Source of the DNA: Rhodobacterales bacterium
Lineage (GTDB): Bacteria; Pseudomonadota; Alphaproteobacteria; Rhodobacterales; Rhodobacteraceae
Direction of reading: 5' to 3'
Length of the DNA stretch: 28,120 nt
NCBI GenBank assembly: GCA_009992615.1
Contig: JAACVA010000080.1
Coordinates: 1 to 28,120, forward strand
Shown: positions 14,321 through 22,711 of the stretch, piece by piece
How the letters are laid out: each line of letters begins with the position of its first letter
Numbering within the stretch: position 1 is the stretch's first letter
The notes under the pieces: generated by a model
Seen by the model: only the letters and a program-made list of their open reading frames with translations
The model's database searches: none
What the model was told of the DNA's origin: nothing
Made by a program: the position numbers and the translations under genes

Positions 14321-15559
14321 ATGACAAACACAGCGGTACAGCAGGCCGAGCCCGAGCCGATCCTTGCCTGTACGATCTGCCGGAACGTGCAGAATTTCGA
14401 CCTTCTGATCGAGGACATGGAAGCGGAACTGGGCGAACGCTGGGGCGACCTCGGCTTTTCCGACGCCGCCGTGTTCCTGGCCCAGCCCGAAGCCGGGGCG
14501 TTGGAATTCATCGCCGTCGCCATCGACGAGGACGACGAGGCCAATGTCACCACCATTGCCGACCTGATCCGCACCGCCGTGCAGCGCGGCATCCGGGTGA
14601 TCGTGATCGCCGAAGAGATCAGCCCGATGGTGCTGCACCAGTTGTTGAAATTGGGCGCCAAGGAATTCGTCCCATACCCTCTGCCCGAAGGCGCGCTGCA
14701 CGATGCGATCGAGAGGATCCGCACCCCCGATCCCGAACCGATCGCCGAGCCCGAGGCACCTGTGCGCAGTCGCACGAAAGGCAACTGCGAAGGCGTGGTA
14801 TTGCCGGTGCATGGCCTGTCTGGCGGCGTCGGTGCCACGACATTTGCGGTAAACCTGGCGTGGGAACTGGCCACGCTGAGCAAGGACGACGCACCACAAG
14901 TCTGTCTGTTGGATTTCGATCTGCAATATGGGGCGGTGTCCACCTATCTGGATCTGCCGCGCCGCGAGGCGGTGTTCGAAATGCTGACCAACACCGATAC
15001 GATGGACAACGAAAGTTTTCTTCAGGCGCTTTTGCCGTTCCGTGACAAATTGCAGGTTCTGACCAGCCCGGCGGACATGTTGCCGCTGGACCTGATCAAC
15101 AGCGACGATGTGGACCGGATCATCGAACAGGCACGCAGCAATTTCGATTATGTCGTGATCGACATGCCCTCGACGGTGGTGCAATGGACCGAAACGGTGC
15201 TGAACGCCGCCCACGTCTATTTCCTGTTGCTGGAAATGGATATGCGCAGTGCACAAAACGCCCTGCGCCTGATCCGCGCTTTGAAGGCCGAAGATCTGCC
15301 GGTGGCCAAGCTGCGCTATATCCTGAACCGCGCGCCCAAGTTCACCGATCTGACCGGCAAGGGCCGGGTGAAACGACTGGCCGAAAATCTGGACATTTCA
15401 ATCGAGGTGCAACTGCCCGATGGCGGCACCCAGGTGGTTCAGGCCTGCGACAATGGCGTGCCCCTTGCCGAGGTCGCACGTAAGAACGCCCTGCGCCGCG
15501 AGATCGAAAAGCTGGCGAAATCTGCCCATGACCTGAACCGCGCCGCCGCCTCGAAGTAA
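14321..15559 (+). CDS. cpaE: Tad pilus localisation ATPase-like protein CpaE (TadZ)
   Basis: This 412-residue protein belongs to the CpaE/TadZ group, which places the Tad machine at the cell pole. The N-terminal part (to about residue 135) looks like a degenerate receiver domain (IRVIVIAEEISPMVLHQLLK, LGAKEFVPYPLPEGAL). The rest is a ParA/MinD-type fold: deviant P-loop HGLSGGVGATTFAVNLA (164-180), VCLLDFDLQYGAVSTYLDLP (194-213), FDYVVIDMPS (275-284). The P-loop lacks both the signature lysine and the GK[ST] lysine, which are Ser and Ala here, so ATP binding is doubtful. The next gene, cpaF, starts 11 bases after the stop, consistent with one transcript. Confidence 0.9.
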   Translation: MTNTAVQQAEPEPILACTICRNVQNFDLLIEDMEAELGERWGDLGFSDAAVFLAQPEAGALEFIAVAIDEDDEANVTTIADLIRTAVQRGIRVIVIAEEISPMVLHQLLKLGAKEFVPYPLPEGALHDAIERIRTPDPEPIAEPEAPVRSRTKGNCEGVVLPVHGLSGGVGATTFAVNLAWELATLSKDDAPQVCLLDFDLQYGAVSTYLDLPRREAVFEMLTNTDTMDNESFLQALLPFRDKLQVLTSPADMLPLDLINSDDVDRIIEQARSNFDYVVIDMPSTVVQWTETVLNAAHVYFLLLEMDMRSAQNALRLIRALKAEDLPVAKLRYILNRAPKFTDLTGKGRVKRLAENLDISIEVQLPDGGTQVVQACDNGVPLAEVARKNALRREIEKLAKSAHDLNRAAASK

Positions 15560-15569
15560 GGACCGACAG

Positions 15570-17042
15570 ATGTTTTCACGCTATCGCAAACAGGACGCCG
15601 CCAGACTGGCCGGCAACGCCGCGCCAAAGCCGCTGGCCGAAGTGACCCGCGCCGCCGCCGCCAAGGCCCCGGTGCCCACCGCTGCCCCGGTCAAGGCGAT
15701 GGGCGCATCCCTGCGCCCGACACCCAAGCCGGTTCCGGCGCCCGTGGCCCCCGAAAACAAGGAAAAAAAACGCCGCGAACGTCTGGGCGAAATCAAGGTT
15801 GAGCTGCACAGCCGTCTGTTGGACAACCTGAACCTGTCGGCGCTGGACAAGGCCAGCGAGGCCGATCTGAAGACCGAGATCATGGAAATCACCTCCGAGG
15901 CGCTGGACGAGATCGGCGTGGTGCTGAACCGCGACGAACGGCTGACGCTGAACCAGGAGCTGTATGACGAGGTCAAGGGGTTGGGCCCGCTGGAAACGCT
16001 GCTGAAAGACGACAGCGTGAACGATATTCTGGTGAACGGCCCACGGCAGATCTTTGTCGAACGCGACGGCAAGCTGACGCTGACCGATGTCACCTTCAAG
16101 GACGAAAAGCACCTGTTGCGCATCATCGACAAGATCGTGTCGGCGGTGGGGCGGCGGGTGGATGAATCCAATCCCTATGTCGATGCCCGCCTGGCCGATG
16201 GCAGCCGCTTCAACGCGATGGTGCCGCCGATCGCGGTGGACGGATCGCTGGTGTCGATCCGCAAGTTCAAGAAAGAAAAGCTGGGCATTCAGGATCTGGT
16301 GAATTTCGGCGCCTTCAGCCCGGAAATGGCGCTGTACCTTGAGGCGGCGGTTTCGACGCGTTTGAACATCATCGTGTCGGGCGGCACCGGTTCGGGCAAG
16401 ACGACCACCCTGAACGCCCTGTCATCCTTCATCGACAACGCCGAGCGTATTCTGACCATCGAGGACACGGCCGAACTGCAACTGCAACAAACCCATGTGG
16501 GCCGGATGGAAAGCCGCCCCGCCAACGTCGAGGGCAAGGGCGCGGTGTCACAGCGCGACTGTCTGAAAAACGCACTGCGGATGCGCCCGGACCGGATCAT
16601 CGTCGGCGAAACCCGCGGCGAAGAGGTGATCGACATGTTGCAGGCGATGAACACCGGCCACGACGGATCAATGACCACGATCCACGCCAACAGCGCCCGC
16701 GACGGCGTGTCGCGCCTGGAAAACATGATCGCCATGGCGGGCATCGAGATGCCGCTGAAGGCCGTGCGCAGCCAGATCGCCAGCGCCGTCAACCTGATCG
16801 TGCAGGCATCACGTTTGCAAGACGGGTCGCGCCGCATGACCAGCATCACCGAAATCACCGGCATGGAAGGCGACGTGATCTCGATGCAAGAAGTGTTCCG
16901 CTTTCAGCGCGTCGGCCTGACCCCCGAAAACAAGATCATCGGCCACTTCACCGCCACCGGCGTGCGGTCGCACTTTTCCGAACGGTTCCGGATGTGGGGC
17001 TATAACCTGCCCGCCGAAATCTTCGACATCACCAAAGGATAA
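15570..17042 (+). CDS. cpaF: Tad pilus assembly ATPase CpaF (TadA)
   Basis: This 490-residue cytoplasmic secretion ATPase of the GspE/VirB11 type powers pilus extension. After an Ala/Pro/Lys-rich N-terminal extension of about 70 residues comes a helical region and the core. Walker A is GGTGSGKTT (271-279), the Asp box ILTIEDTAEL (294-303), the Walker B region DRIIVGETRGEE (341-352) with E347, and the His box TGHDGSMTTIHANS (362-375). The end, FRMWGYNLPAEIFD, is typical of alphaproteobacterial CpaF. All catalytic elements are intact. TadB starts five bases after its stop, and the ribosome binding site AAAGGA overlaps the end of cpaF. Confidence 0.97.
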   Translation: MFSRYRKQDAARLAGNAAPKPLAEVTRAAAAKAPVPTAAPVKAMGASLRPTPKPVPAPVAPENKEKKRRERLGEIKVELHSRLLDNLNLSALDKASEADLKTEIMEITSEALDEIGVVLNRDERLTLNQELYDEVKGLGPLETLLKDDSVNDILVNGPRQIFVERDGKLTLTDVTFKDEKHLLRIIDKIVSAVGRRVDESNPYVDARLADGSRFNAMVPPIAVDGSLVSIRKFKKEKLGIQDLVNFGAFSPEMALYLEAAVSTRLNIIVSGGTGSGKTTTLNALSSFIDNAERILTIEDTAELQLQQTHVGRMESRPANVEGKGAVSQRDCLKNALRMRPDRIIVGETRGEEVIDMLQAMNTGHDGSMTTIHANSARDGVSRLENMIAMAGIEMPLKAVRSQIASAVNLIVQASRLQDGSRRMTSITEITGMEGDVISMQEVFRFQRVGLTPENKIIGHFTATGVRSHFSERFRMWGYNLPAEIFDITKG

Positions 17043-17047
17043 CGATC

Positions 17048-18016
17048 ATGGTCATCAGCGCAGAACCGCTTATCTATGGGCTGATCTTCGTTGCCGTTCT
17101 GGTGCTGGTCGAAGGCATCTATCTGACGGTATTCGGCAAATCCATCAGCCTGAACAACCGGGTGAACCGCCGGTTGGACATGCTGGAAAAGGGCAAGGCG
17201 CGCGAACAGGTTCTGGAACAGCTCCGCAAGGAGATGGGCCAGCATCTGAAAAGCCAGAAAATTCCACTGTATTCCATCCTGGCCAAAAAGGCGCAACTGG
17301 CCAACATCGCCTTTACCCCTACGCAATTGATGATCGTCATGGTGGTGCTGGGCGTCATCGCCTATGTCGGGCTGACGCTGCAAACTTCGGCATCCACCCC
17401 GATCCGCATCGCGGTTTCAATCGCCATGGGCATCGGCGGCGTCTATGTCTGGGTAAACGGCAAGGCGAAGAAACGCCTGGGCCTGATGGAAGAACAACTG
17501 CCCGACGCGGTGGAGCTTATGGTGCGCAGCCTGCGCGTCGGCCACCCCTTTGTGTCGGCCATCAACATCGTCGCCAAAGAGGTGCCCGATCCGCTGGGCA
17601 CCGAAATGGGCGTAATCGCCGACGAGGCCGCCTATGGCCGCAACGTCGGCGAGGCGCTGAAATCCATGGCCGAACGGATGGACATGCAGGATCTGCGGTT
17701 CCTTGCCGTGGCGGTGACGATCCAACAGCAATCGGGCGGCAACCTGGCCGAGATTCTGGCCGGTCTGGCGGCGGTAATCCGCTCGCGGTTCAAGCTGTTC
17801 CGCCGGGTCAAGGCGATCACCGCCGAGGCAAAATGGTCGGGCATGTTCCTGTCGGTGTTTCCGCTGGGCGCGCTGGTGATGATCAACCTTCTGTCGCCCA
17901 ACTATTACGACGCGGTGAAGGAAACCGCCTATTTCATCCCGGCCTGTCTGGTCGTTGCCGGGTTCCTGGTGGTCAACATCTTTGTGATGAGGGCCCTTGT
18001 CGATATCAAGGTCTGA
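17048..18016 (+). CDS. tadB: Tad inner-membrane platform protein TadB
   Basis: This 322-residue protein is one of two T2SSF-domain platform proteins that hold the pilus base in the inner membrane. There is an N-terminal membrane segment (residues 9-29), a basic cytoplasmic loop, and two segments at about 95-140. The T2SSF domain follows (QLPDAVELMVRSLRVGHPFV, GRNVGEALKSMAERMDMQDL, VTIQQQSGGNLAEILAGLA), then two C-terminal helices. The QQQSGGNLAEIL motif is the family hallmark. The next gene is TadC, 12 bases away. Length and topology are normal. Confidence 0.94.
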   Translation: MVISAEPLIYGLIFVAVLVLVEGIYLTVFGKSISLNNRVNRRLDMLEKGKAREQVLEQLRKEMGQHLKSQKIPLYSILAKKAQLANIAFTPTQLMIVMVVLGVIAYVGLTLQTSASTPIRIAVSIAMGIGGVYVWVNGKAKKRLGLMEEQLPDAVELMVRSLRVGHPFVSAINIVAKEVPDPLGTEMGVIADEAAYGRNVGEALKSMAERMDMQDLRFLAVAVTIQQQSGGNLAEILAGLAAVIRSRFKLFRRVKAITAEAKWSGMFLSVFPLGALVMINLLSPNYYDAVKETAYFIPACLVVAGFLVVNIFVMRALVDIKV

Positions 18017-18028
18017 GGGAAAACTGCC

Positions 18029-18997
18029 ATGGAACTGCTGAACGACATGATTGTCGCGCGATTTGGCCCCCTCGGGCCGCTGATGGTGGTCGGGGGCCTT
18101 GGGGTTGTTCTGGTGCTGATCACCCTGCCCTTCCTTCTGAGACGCAAGGCAGATCCGTTGGACAAGCTGGCCGCGCTGCGCAAAGCGGCGAAAACCGGCA
18201 CCGGCCCGTCGCTGCGCGCGGGCAACAGAAACGACAAGCTGGAAAAATACTCCAGCTTTCTGGAGCCGCAGAACGAAGAGGAATATTCCGCAATCCGGCT
18301 GAAGCTGATGCAGGCCGGATACCGCAGCAAGGATGCGGTGCGCACCTTTCACTTTGCCCAGTTTGCCCTGGGCGTCGGGCTGCTGATACTTGGGGTTTTC
18401 TACGCCATCCTGACCAGCACAACCGGCACGCCCAGCACACAGGCGCTGATCCTGTCGGTACTGGTACCGGGCACGATCGGGTACATGGCGCCGAAATACT
18501 GGATCACCAAACGCCAGCAACAGCGCCGCGAAGAAATTACCAATGGCTTTCCCGACAGCCTGGACATGATGCTGGTCTGTGTCGAGGCCGGACAGTCGAT
18601 GGACCAGTCCATCGTCCGTGTCAGCGCGGAAATCCGCGCCGGGTATCCGGCCTTGGCCGATGAATATGAAATCGTCAGCCATGAGATAAAGGCCGGCAAG
18701 GACAAGGTCAGCGTGCTGCGCGACATGTCCGAACGCGCCGGGGTGACCGATGTGGCATCCTTTGTCACCGTGTTGATCCAGTCGGCCACCTTCGGCACAT
18801 CCGTGGCCGAGGCGCTGCGGGTCTTTTCCGCCGAAATGCGGGACAAACGCGTGATGCGGGCCGAGGAAAAGGCAAACACCTTGCCCACAAAAATGACGCT
18901 TGCCACAATGATGCTGACCGTGCCACCCCTGTTGATCATCCTGCTGGGTCCGTCGATTTACAACATCGTCGAAACACTGGGCAAATTCAAAATGTAG
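18029..18997 (+). CDS. tadC: Tad inner-membrane platform protein TadC
   Basis: This 322-residue T2SSF protein is the partner of TadB. It has an N-terminal membrane helix (residues 13-33), a charged loop, paired helices near residues 110-150, and the T2SSF domain with NGFPDSLDMMLVCVEAGQSM, a FVTVLIQSATFGTSVAEALR segment and a RAEEKANTLPTKMTLATM stretch, then a last helix. A GAGGGA ribosome binding site precedes the ATG. The gene is followed after five bases by a TPR lipoprotein gene, the usual tadB-tadC-tadD order. Confidence 0.94.
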   Translation: MELLNDMIVARFGPLGPLMVVGGLGVVLVLITLPFLLRRKADPLDKLAALRKAAKTGTGPSLRAGNRNDKLEKYSSFLEPQNEEEYSAIRLKLMQAGYRSKDAVRTFHFAQFALGVGLLILGVFYAILTSTTGTPSTQALILSVLVPGTIGYMAPKYWITKRQQQRREEITNGFPDSLDMMLVCVEAGQSMDQSIVRVSAEIRAGYPALADEYEIVSHEIKAGKDKVSVLRDMSERAGVTDVASFVTVLIQSATFGTSVAEALRVFSAEMRDKRVMRAEEKANTLPTKMTLATMMLTVPPLLIILLGPSIYNIVETLGKFKM

Positions 18998-19002
18998 GGG
19001 CC

Positions 19003-19557
19003 ATGCGCGCCACACCTGTCCTGCTGATTCTCGCCTTGACCGCCTGTGGCAACACCGGCGGTCTTGGTCGTGCGCCCGACAGCCCCTTTGCCCCGCCGGT
19101 GGCCCGCGGCGAAGACAGTATTGATGGCCTGACCGTGGGGCACCGGCTGATGGAGGCGGGGGAATTTGAACTGGCGCTCAAGGCATATTATCGCGCGGCG
19201 GGCGAAAGGGGCACCACGGTGGACGTTTTGTCGGCGCTGGGGTCGGCCAATCTGCAACTGGGCCGGCTGGGCCAGGCCGAACGCCTGCTGCGCCGCGCGG
19301 TCGAGAAGGACGAAACCTTTGTGCCCGCCTGGAACAACCTCGGCGTCGTGTTGATGGAGCAAGGCACCTTCGGCGAAGCCGAACGTGTATTCCGCACGGC
19401 CTTTGCGCTGGACAGTGGCGAAAGTGACGACATTCGCGCAAATCTTGCCTTGGCTATCGCCAAGATCGAAAATCGGGACTACCTTGAACAGGAAATAAGC
19501 AGCTTTGCACTGATGCGTCGGGGTTCAGGCGATTACCGGATCCTCGTGCGCATCTGA
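19003..19557 (+). CDS. tadD: TPR lipoprotein TadD-like, first copy
   Basis: This 184-residue protein starts with a lipoprotein signal (MRATPVLLILALTAC), with Cys15 as the lipidated residue. It then carries about three tetratricopeptide repeats between residues 45 and 150, recognisable by the A/G-rich helix pairs (GEFELALKAYYRAAG, GRLGQAERLLRRAVE, GTFGEAERVFRTAFAL). TadD-type lipoproteins are thought to help assemble or stabilise the secretin. It lies five bases after tadC and 39 bases before a second TPR lipoprotein gene. Assignment to TadD rests on position, lipobox and repeats. Confidence 0.82.
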   Translation: MRATPVLLILALTACGNTGGLGRAPDSPFAPPVARGEDSIDGLTVGHRLMEAGEFELALKAYYRAAGERGTTVDVLSALGSANLQLGRLGQAERLLRRAVEKDETFVPAWNNLGVVLMEQGTFGEAERVFRTAFALDSGESDDIRANLALAIAKIENRDYLEQEISSFALMRRGSGDYRILVRI

Positions 19558-19596
19558 AAGCAAAGGCACGATCGAGCAGGAAAAGGACGCAGGCCC

Positions 19597-20454
19597 ATGC
19601 GCCACACCATTCTTCTGACGCTCTGCCTTGGCAGTGCGGTTGTTCTGTCGGCTTGTGACAGGTCGGGCAGCGCCGAGGTGGATCGCGCGCTCAAGACCGT
19701 CAACGTGATCGACGAAACCAACCTGAATGACATCATGCTGACGGTGGGCGACCCGAACGAGGCGGTCGATTACTTTCGCCGTTCCAGCACGGAAAATCCT
19801 GACAGGATAGATCTGCAAAGGGGGCTGGCCCTGTCGCTGATCCGCGCCAAACGGACGCCCGAGGCGGTGACCGCCTGGACCAGGGTCGTTGCCCACCCCG
19901 AGGCCACCGAGGATGATCGCGTCGAACTGGCCGATGCCCATATCCGCAACGGCGCGTGGGACAATGCGCAGGCGGAATTGAACCGCGTGCCACCCACCTT
20001 TGAGTCGTTCAAGCGCTATCGCCTTGAGGCGATGATTGCGGATTCCAACAAACAATGGACCAAGGCCGACAGTTTCTATGAAACCGCCATCGGCCTGACG
20101 ACCAAACCGTCGGGCGTGATGAACAACTGGGGCTATTCCAAACTGTCGCGCGGCGATTTCTCCGAGGCCGAGCGTTTGTTCAACCAGGCGATCACCTATG
20201 ACACCGATCTGTTCACCGCCAAGAACAACCTGGTGTTGGCCCGCGGCGCCCAGCGCAAATACGATCTGCCTGTGGTGCCGATGACCCAGATCGAACAGGC
20301 GCAGTTGATGCACACCATGGCGCTGACAGCGATCAAACAGGGCGATGTGGCGATCGGCAAAGGGCTGCTGCAACAGGCCATTGACACCCACCCCCAGCAT
20401 TTCGAGGCGGCCGTGCGATCCTTGCGCGCTTTGGAAGCCAACGTGCAGAACTGA
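19597..20454 (+). CDS. TPR lipoprotein TadD-like, second copy
   Basis: This 285-residue protein has a lipobox (LGSAVVLSAC, lipid on Cys20), then a spacer and several TPR-like helix pairs (EAVDYFRRSSTENPDRIDLQ, GDFSEAERLFNQAITYDTDL, FTAKNNLVLARGAQRKYDLP). It follows the first TPR lipoprotein directly and precedes the prepilin peptidase. Tandem TPR lipoproteins of different length at this place occur in alphaproteobacterial tad loci. The two copies differ too much to be a recent duplication. The role is probably in outer-membrane assembly, by analogy only. Confidence 0.8.
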   Translation: MRHTILLTLCLGSAVVLSACDRSGSAEVDRALKTVNVIDETNLNDIMLTVGDPNEAVDYFRRSSTENPDRIDLQRGLALSLIRAKRTPEAVTAWTRVVAHPEATEDDRVELADAHIRNGAWDNAQAELNRVPPTFESFKRYRLEAMIADSNKQWTKADSFYETAIGLTTKPSGVMNNWGYSKLSRGDFSEAERLFNQAITYDTDLFTAKNNLVLARGAQRKYDLPVVPMTQIEQAQLMHTMALTAIKQGDVAIGKGLLQQAIDTHPQHFEAAVRSLRALEANVQN

Positions 20455-20458
20455 TCCG

Positions 20459-20956
20459 GTGGAATTTGCCCTGCCCGCCACTGCGGCCCTGTGGTTTTTG
20501 CCGTTTGTCGCGCCCATCTGTTTCTGGGTTGCGTGGAATGACATGGCCTTCATGAAAATCCCGAACAAGGCGGTTGTCGCCCTTTTCGTTGTCTATCTGC
20601 TGATCGGGCCAATCGCCCTGCCGATTGAGGCGTGGCTTTGGCAGGGGCTGCACCTCGTGGTGGTCTTGGCGGCGGGGTTCATTCTGAACATGCTGGGCGG
20701 TCTGGGGGCGGGGGATGCGAAATTCGCCGCTGTCGCCGCGCCTTTCGTGCCCTTGGCCGATGCCGGGCCGGTGATGTTTCTGCTGGGCGCCGTCTCGCTT
20801 GCGGCCGTCGTCACCCACCGCATCGCCAAGCGGGTTCCCGCAATTCGGGGCCGGGTGCCGCACTGGGCCAGTTGGACCAACGGCAAATTTCCCATGGGCC
20901 TGCCGCTGGGCGGCAGTTTGGCCGCCTATCTGGCCCTTGTGGCGGTGGGCGTCTAA
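20459..20956 (+). CDS. cpaA: Prepilin peptidase CpaA (TadV), A24 family
   Basis: This 165-residue aspartic protease of the inner membrane should cleave the leaders of the Flp pilins. The two catalytic aspartates are D28 in WNDMAFMKIPN and D86 in GLGAGDAKF (the GxGD motif). About five or six hydrophobic helices are present, and the protein lacks the N-terminal methylase domain, as is usual for TadV. I chose the GTG at 20459, five bases after the preceding stop, since the upstream frame in the TPR gene reads as non-native sequence. The stop overlaps by four bases the stop of the convergent GT-C-like gene. Confidence 0.88.
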   Translation: MEFALPATAALWFLPFVAPICFWVAWNDMAFMKIPNKAVVALFVVYLLIGPIALPIEAWLWQGLHLVVVLAAGFILNMLGGLGAGDAKFAAVAAPFVPLADAGPVMFLLGAVSLAAVVTHRIAKRVPAIRGRVPHWASWTNGKFPMGLPLGGSLAAYLALVAVGV

Positions 20957-22575
20957 GCCTTTTCCAGCAGAATGAACAGCGGGCTGCGGTAAACCTCATG
21001 CAACGCGATGCCACGCGCGCCGATGCCGTCCAGGATGTCGCGGCGGGCGCGCTCATTGACGGCGCACAGCGGCACCAGAACGAAATCGGCATTTTCCACC
21101 CCCGGCACCCCGTCATAGCGCCACGGCGCGCCGCCCCTGACCCAGGCGATGCCATCGGAAAACAGCGGCAGGTTCGACAACAGATCGGCCACCATGATCG
21201 CCTTGCCGGTGGCAAATCCCTGTGCCTGCAAATCATCGGCCATGGCTTGAAAAAAGGCGATCAACCCGTTCTGGATGCTGCATGCCGACAAGGTTTCACC
21301 GTTCAGCACAGCCGGTGCGCCACGCTCGGCCCGGTCGGAATATTGCTCCAGCCCCGCACCGGGGCGTTCACCGGCGATCTGCTCATTCACCTGATAGGCC
21401 CGCTCACGGGTGGTGAAAAAATCGCCGTGCCGTGCCGAATTCGGAAAGATGGGCACAAATGATGACAGATCATCAGAAAAGTGCCGCAGCGGGCTGTAGG
21501 CCATGTTCAGGAATGATGGCGAGGTCAGCGCCAGCATCGCCGCAGCGGCCAACGTGACCCCCTGCCGCAGATCCCAGCCCCAGGCGTTGCGTGCCCCCGC
21601 ATCCGGCCGCACCACCAACAGCATAAGCCCCACCAGCAACAGCCATTGCGGATCGTTGCCGAAATTCTGATAGGTGATATACACCATCCCCGGAAACAGC
21701 ACCAACAGCGCCAGACCGGCCTGCGCCCGCCCGCCCTGTCGCAACATCACCACCGCAAGCAGCACCAACATATGCGCGCCGAGAAACATCGGCGCGGTCA
21801 GCACATTGTTCAAAGGGCGCCCCGGATGGGCCCGCGCCTCGGACGTGGCGGTGGCAATCAGATCACCCGCATAGGCCGGCCAGAACGCCCAACCCATGAT
21901 CGCCGTCACAACGCCGAGACTGACAAACCCCGCCACCAGCGCCACGACCAAACTGCGCCCGGCCCGCCGCAGCACCAGCACCACGATGATGCCCGGCGCC
22001 AGCGCGACGACATATGTCACCTTGATCAGCACGACGAGGGCCAGCGCGACACCGATCACAACGCCGTCAAGGATGGGCCGCGCCCGCCCCCGCCCCGGCA
22101 AAAACGCCAGCGCCAGCGCGACAAAGCTGAACGCCCAGGCCCAGCGGTTGTAGTGCATCGACATCGACACGTTGGGATCGGCCTCGCCATGCACAAGGGC
22201 CAGGGCCAGCACCATGCAGAACCCCGCGAACAGATGCGCAAGGCCGGGGGCGAACCGGCTGTAAGCCGCCCAGAACACCGGCCCCGCCAGCACCAGCGCC
22301 ACCGCCATCTGCGCCCAGTGAACCGCCATGCCAATCCCGAGGCCCGCCTTGACGAACATCGCGATGGGCCAGGTGGCCAGCACCCCGATGGGCGTCATGA
22401 AATCGAGGTGTGGGCGCTGCCCCTCGGCAATCCGCAGAATGATTTCCACTAGGTGCAAAACATCGCCTTCATAGCGGTCGATATACAGCCCGCCCCGCGC
22501 CAGGCTGAGCCCGCCCAGCACCGCGATCAGCGCGAAAATCGTCAGCAGCACTCCGGCGGGGCGCGTTCTGCTCAT
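20953..22575 (-). CDS. Multi-spanning membrane protein, GT-C glycosyltransferase-like
   Basis: This 540-residue protein has a short N-terminal helix, about ten further membrane segments to about residue 365, and a soluble C-terminal part. The first outward loop reads YEGDVLHLVEIILRIAEG followed by QRPHLDFMTPIG (residues 35-64). This fits the GT-C pattern in which acidic residues (E36, D38) precede a helix, then GxxPxxDFxxP. GT-C enzymes such as PMT, ArnT and the arabinosyltransferases use polyprenyl-phosphate sugars on the outer face of the membrane. Donor and acceptor here are unknown; the nearby DprE-type genes suggest a pentose donor. An AGAGGG ribosome binding site precedes the ATG. The family call is from a motif and topology only; a polymerase or transporter remains possible. 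Confidence 0.5.
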   Translation of the reverse strand: MSRTRPAGVLLTIFALIAVLGGLSLARGGLYIDRYEGDVLHLVEIILRIAEGQRPHLDFMTPIGVLATWPIAMFVKAGLGIGMAVHWAQMAVALVLAGPVFWAAYSRFAPGLAHLFAGFCMVLALALVHGEADPNVSMSMHYNRWAWAFSFVALALAFLPGRGRARPILDGVVIGVALALVVLIKVTYVVALAPGIIVVLVLRRAGRSLVVALVAGFVSLGVVTAIMGWAFWPAYAGDLIATATSEARAHPGRPLNNVLTAPMFLGAHMLVLLAVVMLRQGGRAQAGLALLVLFPGMVYITYQNFGNDPQWLLLVGLMLLVVRPDAGARNAWGWDLRQGVTLAAAAMLALTSPSFLNMAYSPLRHFSDDLSSFVPIFPNSARHGDFFTTRERAYQVNEQIAGERPGAGLEQYSDRAERGAPAVLNGETLSACSIQNGLIAFFQAMADDLQAQGFATGKAIMVADLLSNLPLFSDGIAWVRGGAPWRYDGVPGVENADFVLVPLCAVNERARRDILDGIGARGIALHEVYRSPLFILLEKA

Positions 22576-22711
22576 CTCAACCCTCTTTTTTCATCATTTG
22601 GCCACAATGGCTTGGCATCCATCTGTGCAACGATATGCCGGTCCATGGTGTCCAAAATCGGGCAAACCCGTGAAATCGGCGGCATATCCGACACGTTTCG
22701 AGGCATCCGCG

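Noticed and set aside
17417..19015. 532-codon open frame on the minus strand across tadB and tadC
   Set aside because: It is antisense to two clear T2SSF genes and has a low-complexity His/Gln/Arg-rich composition.
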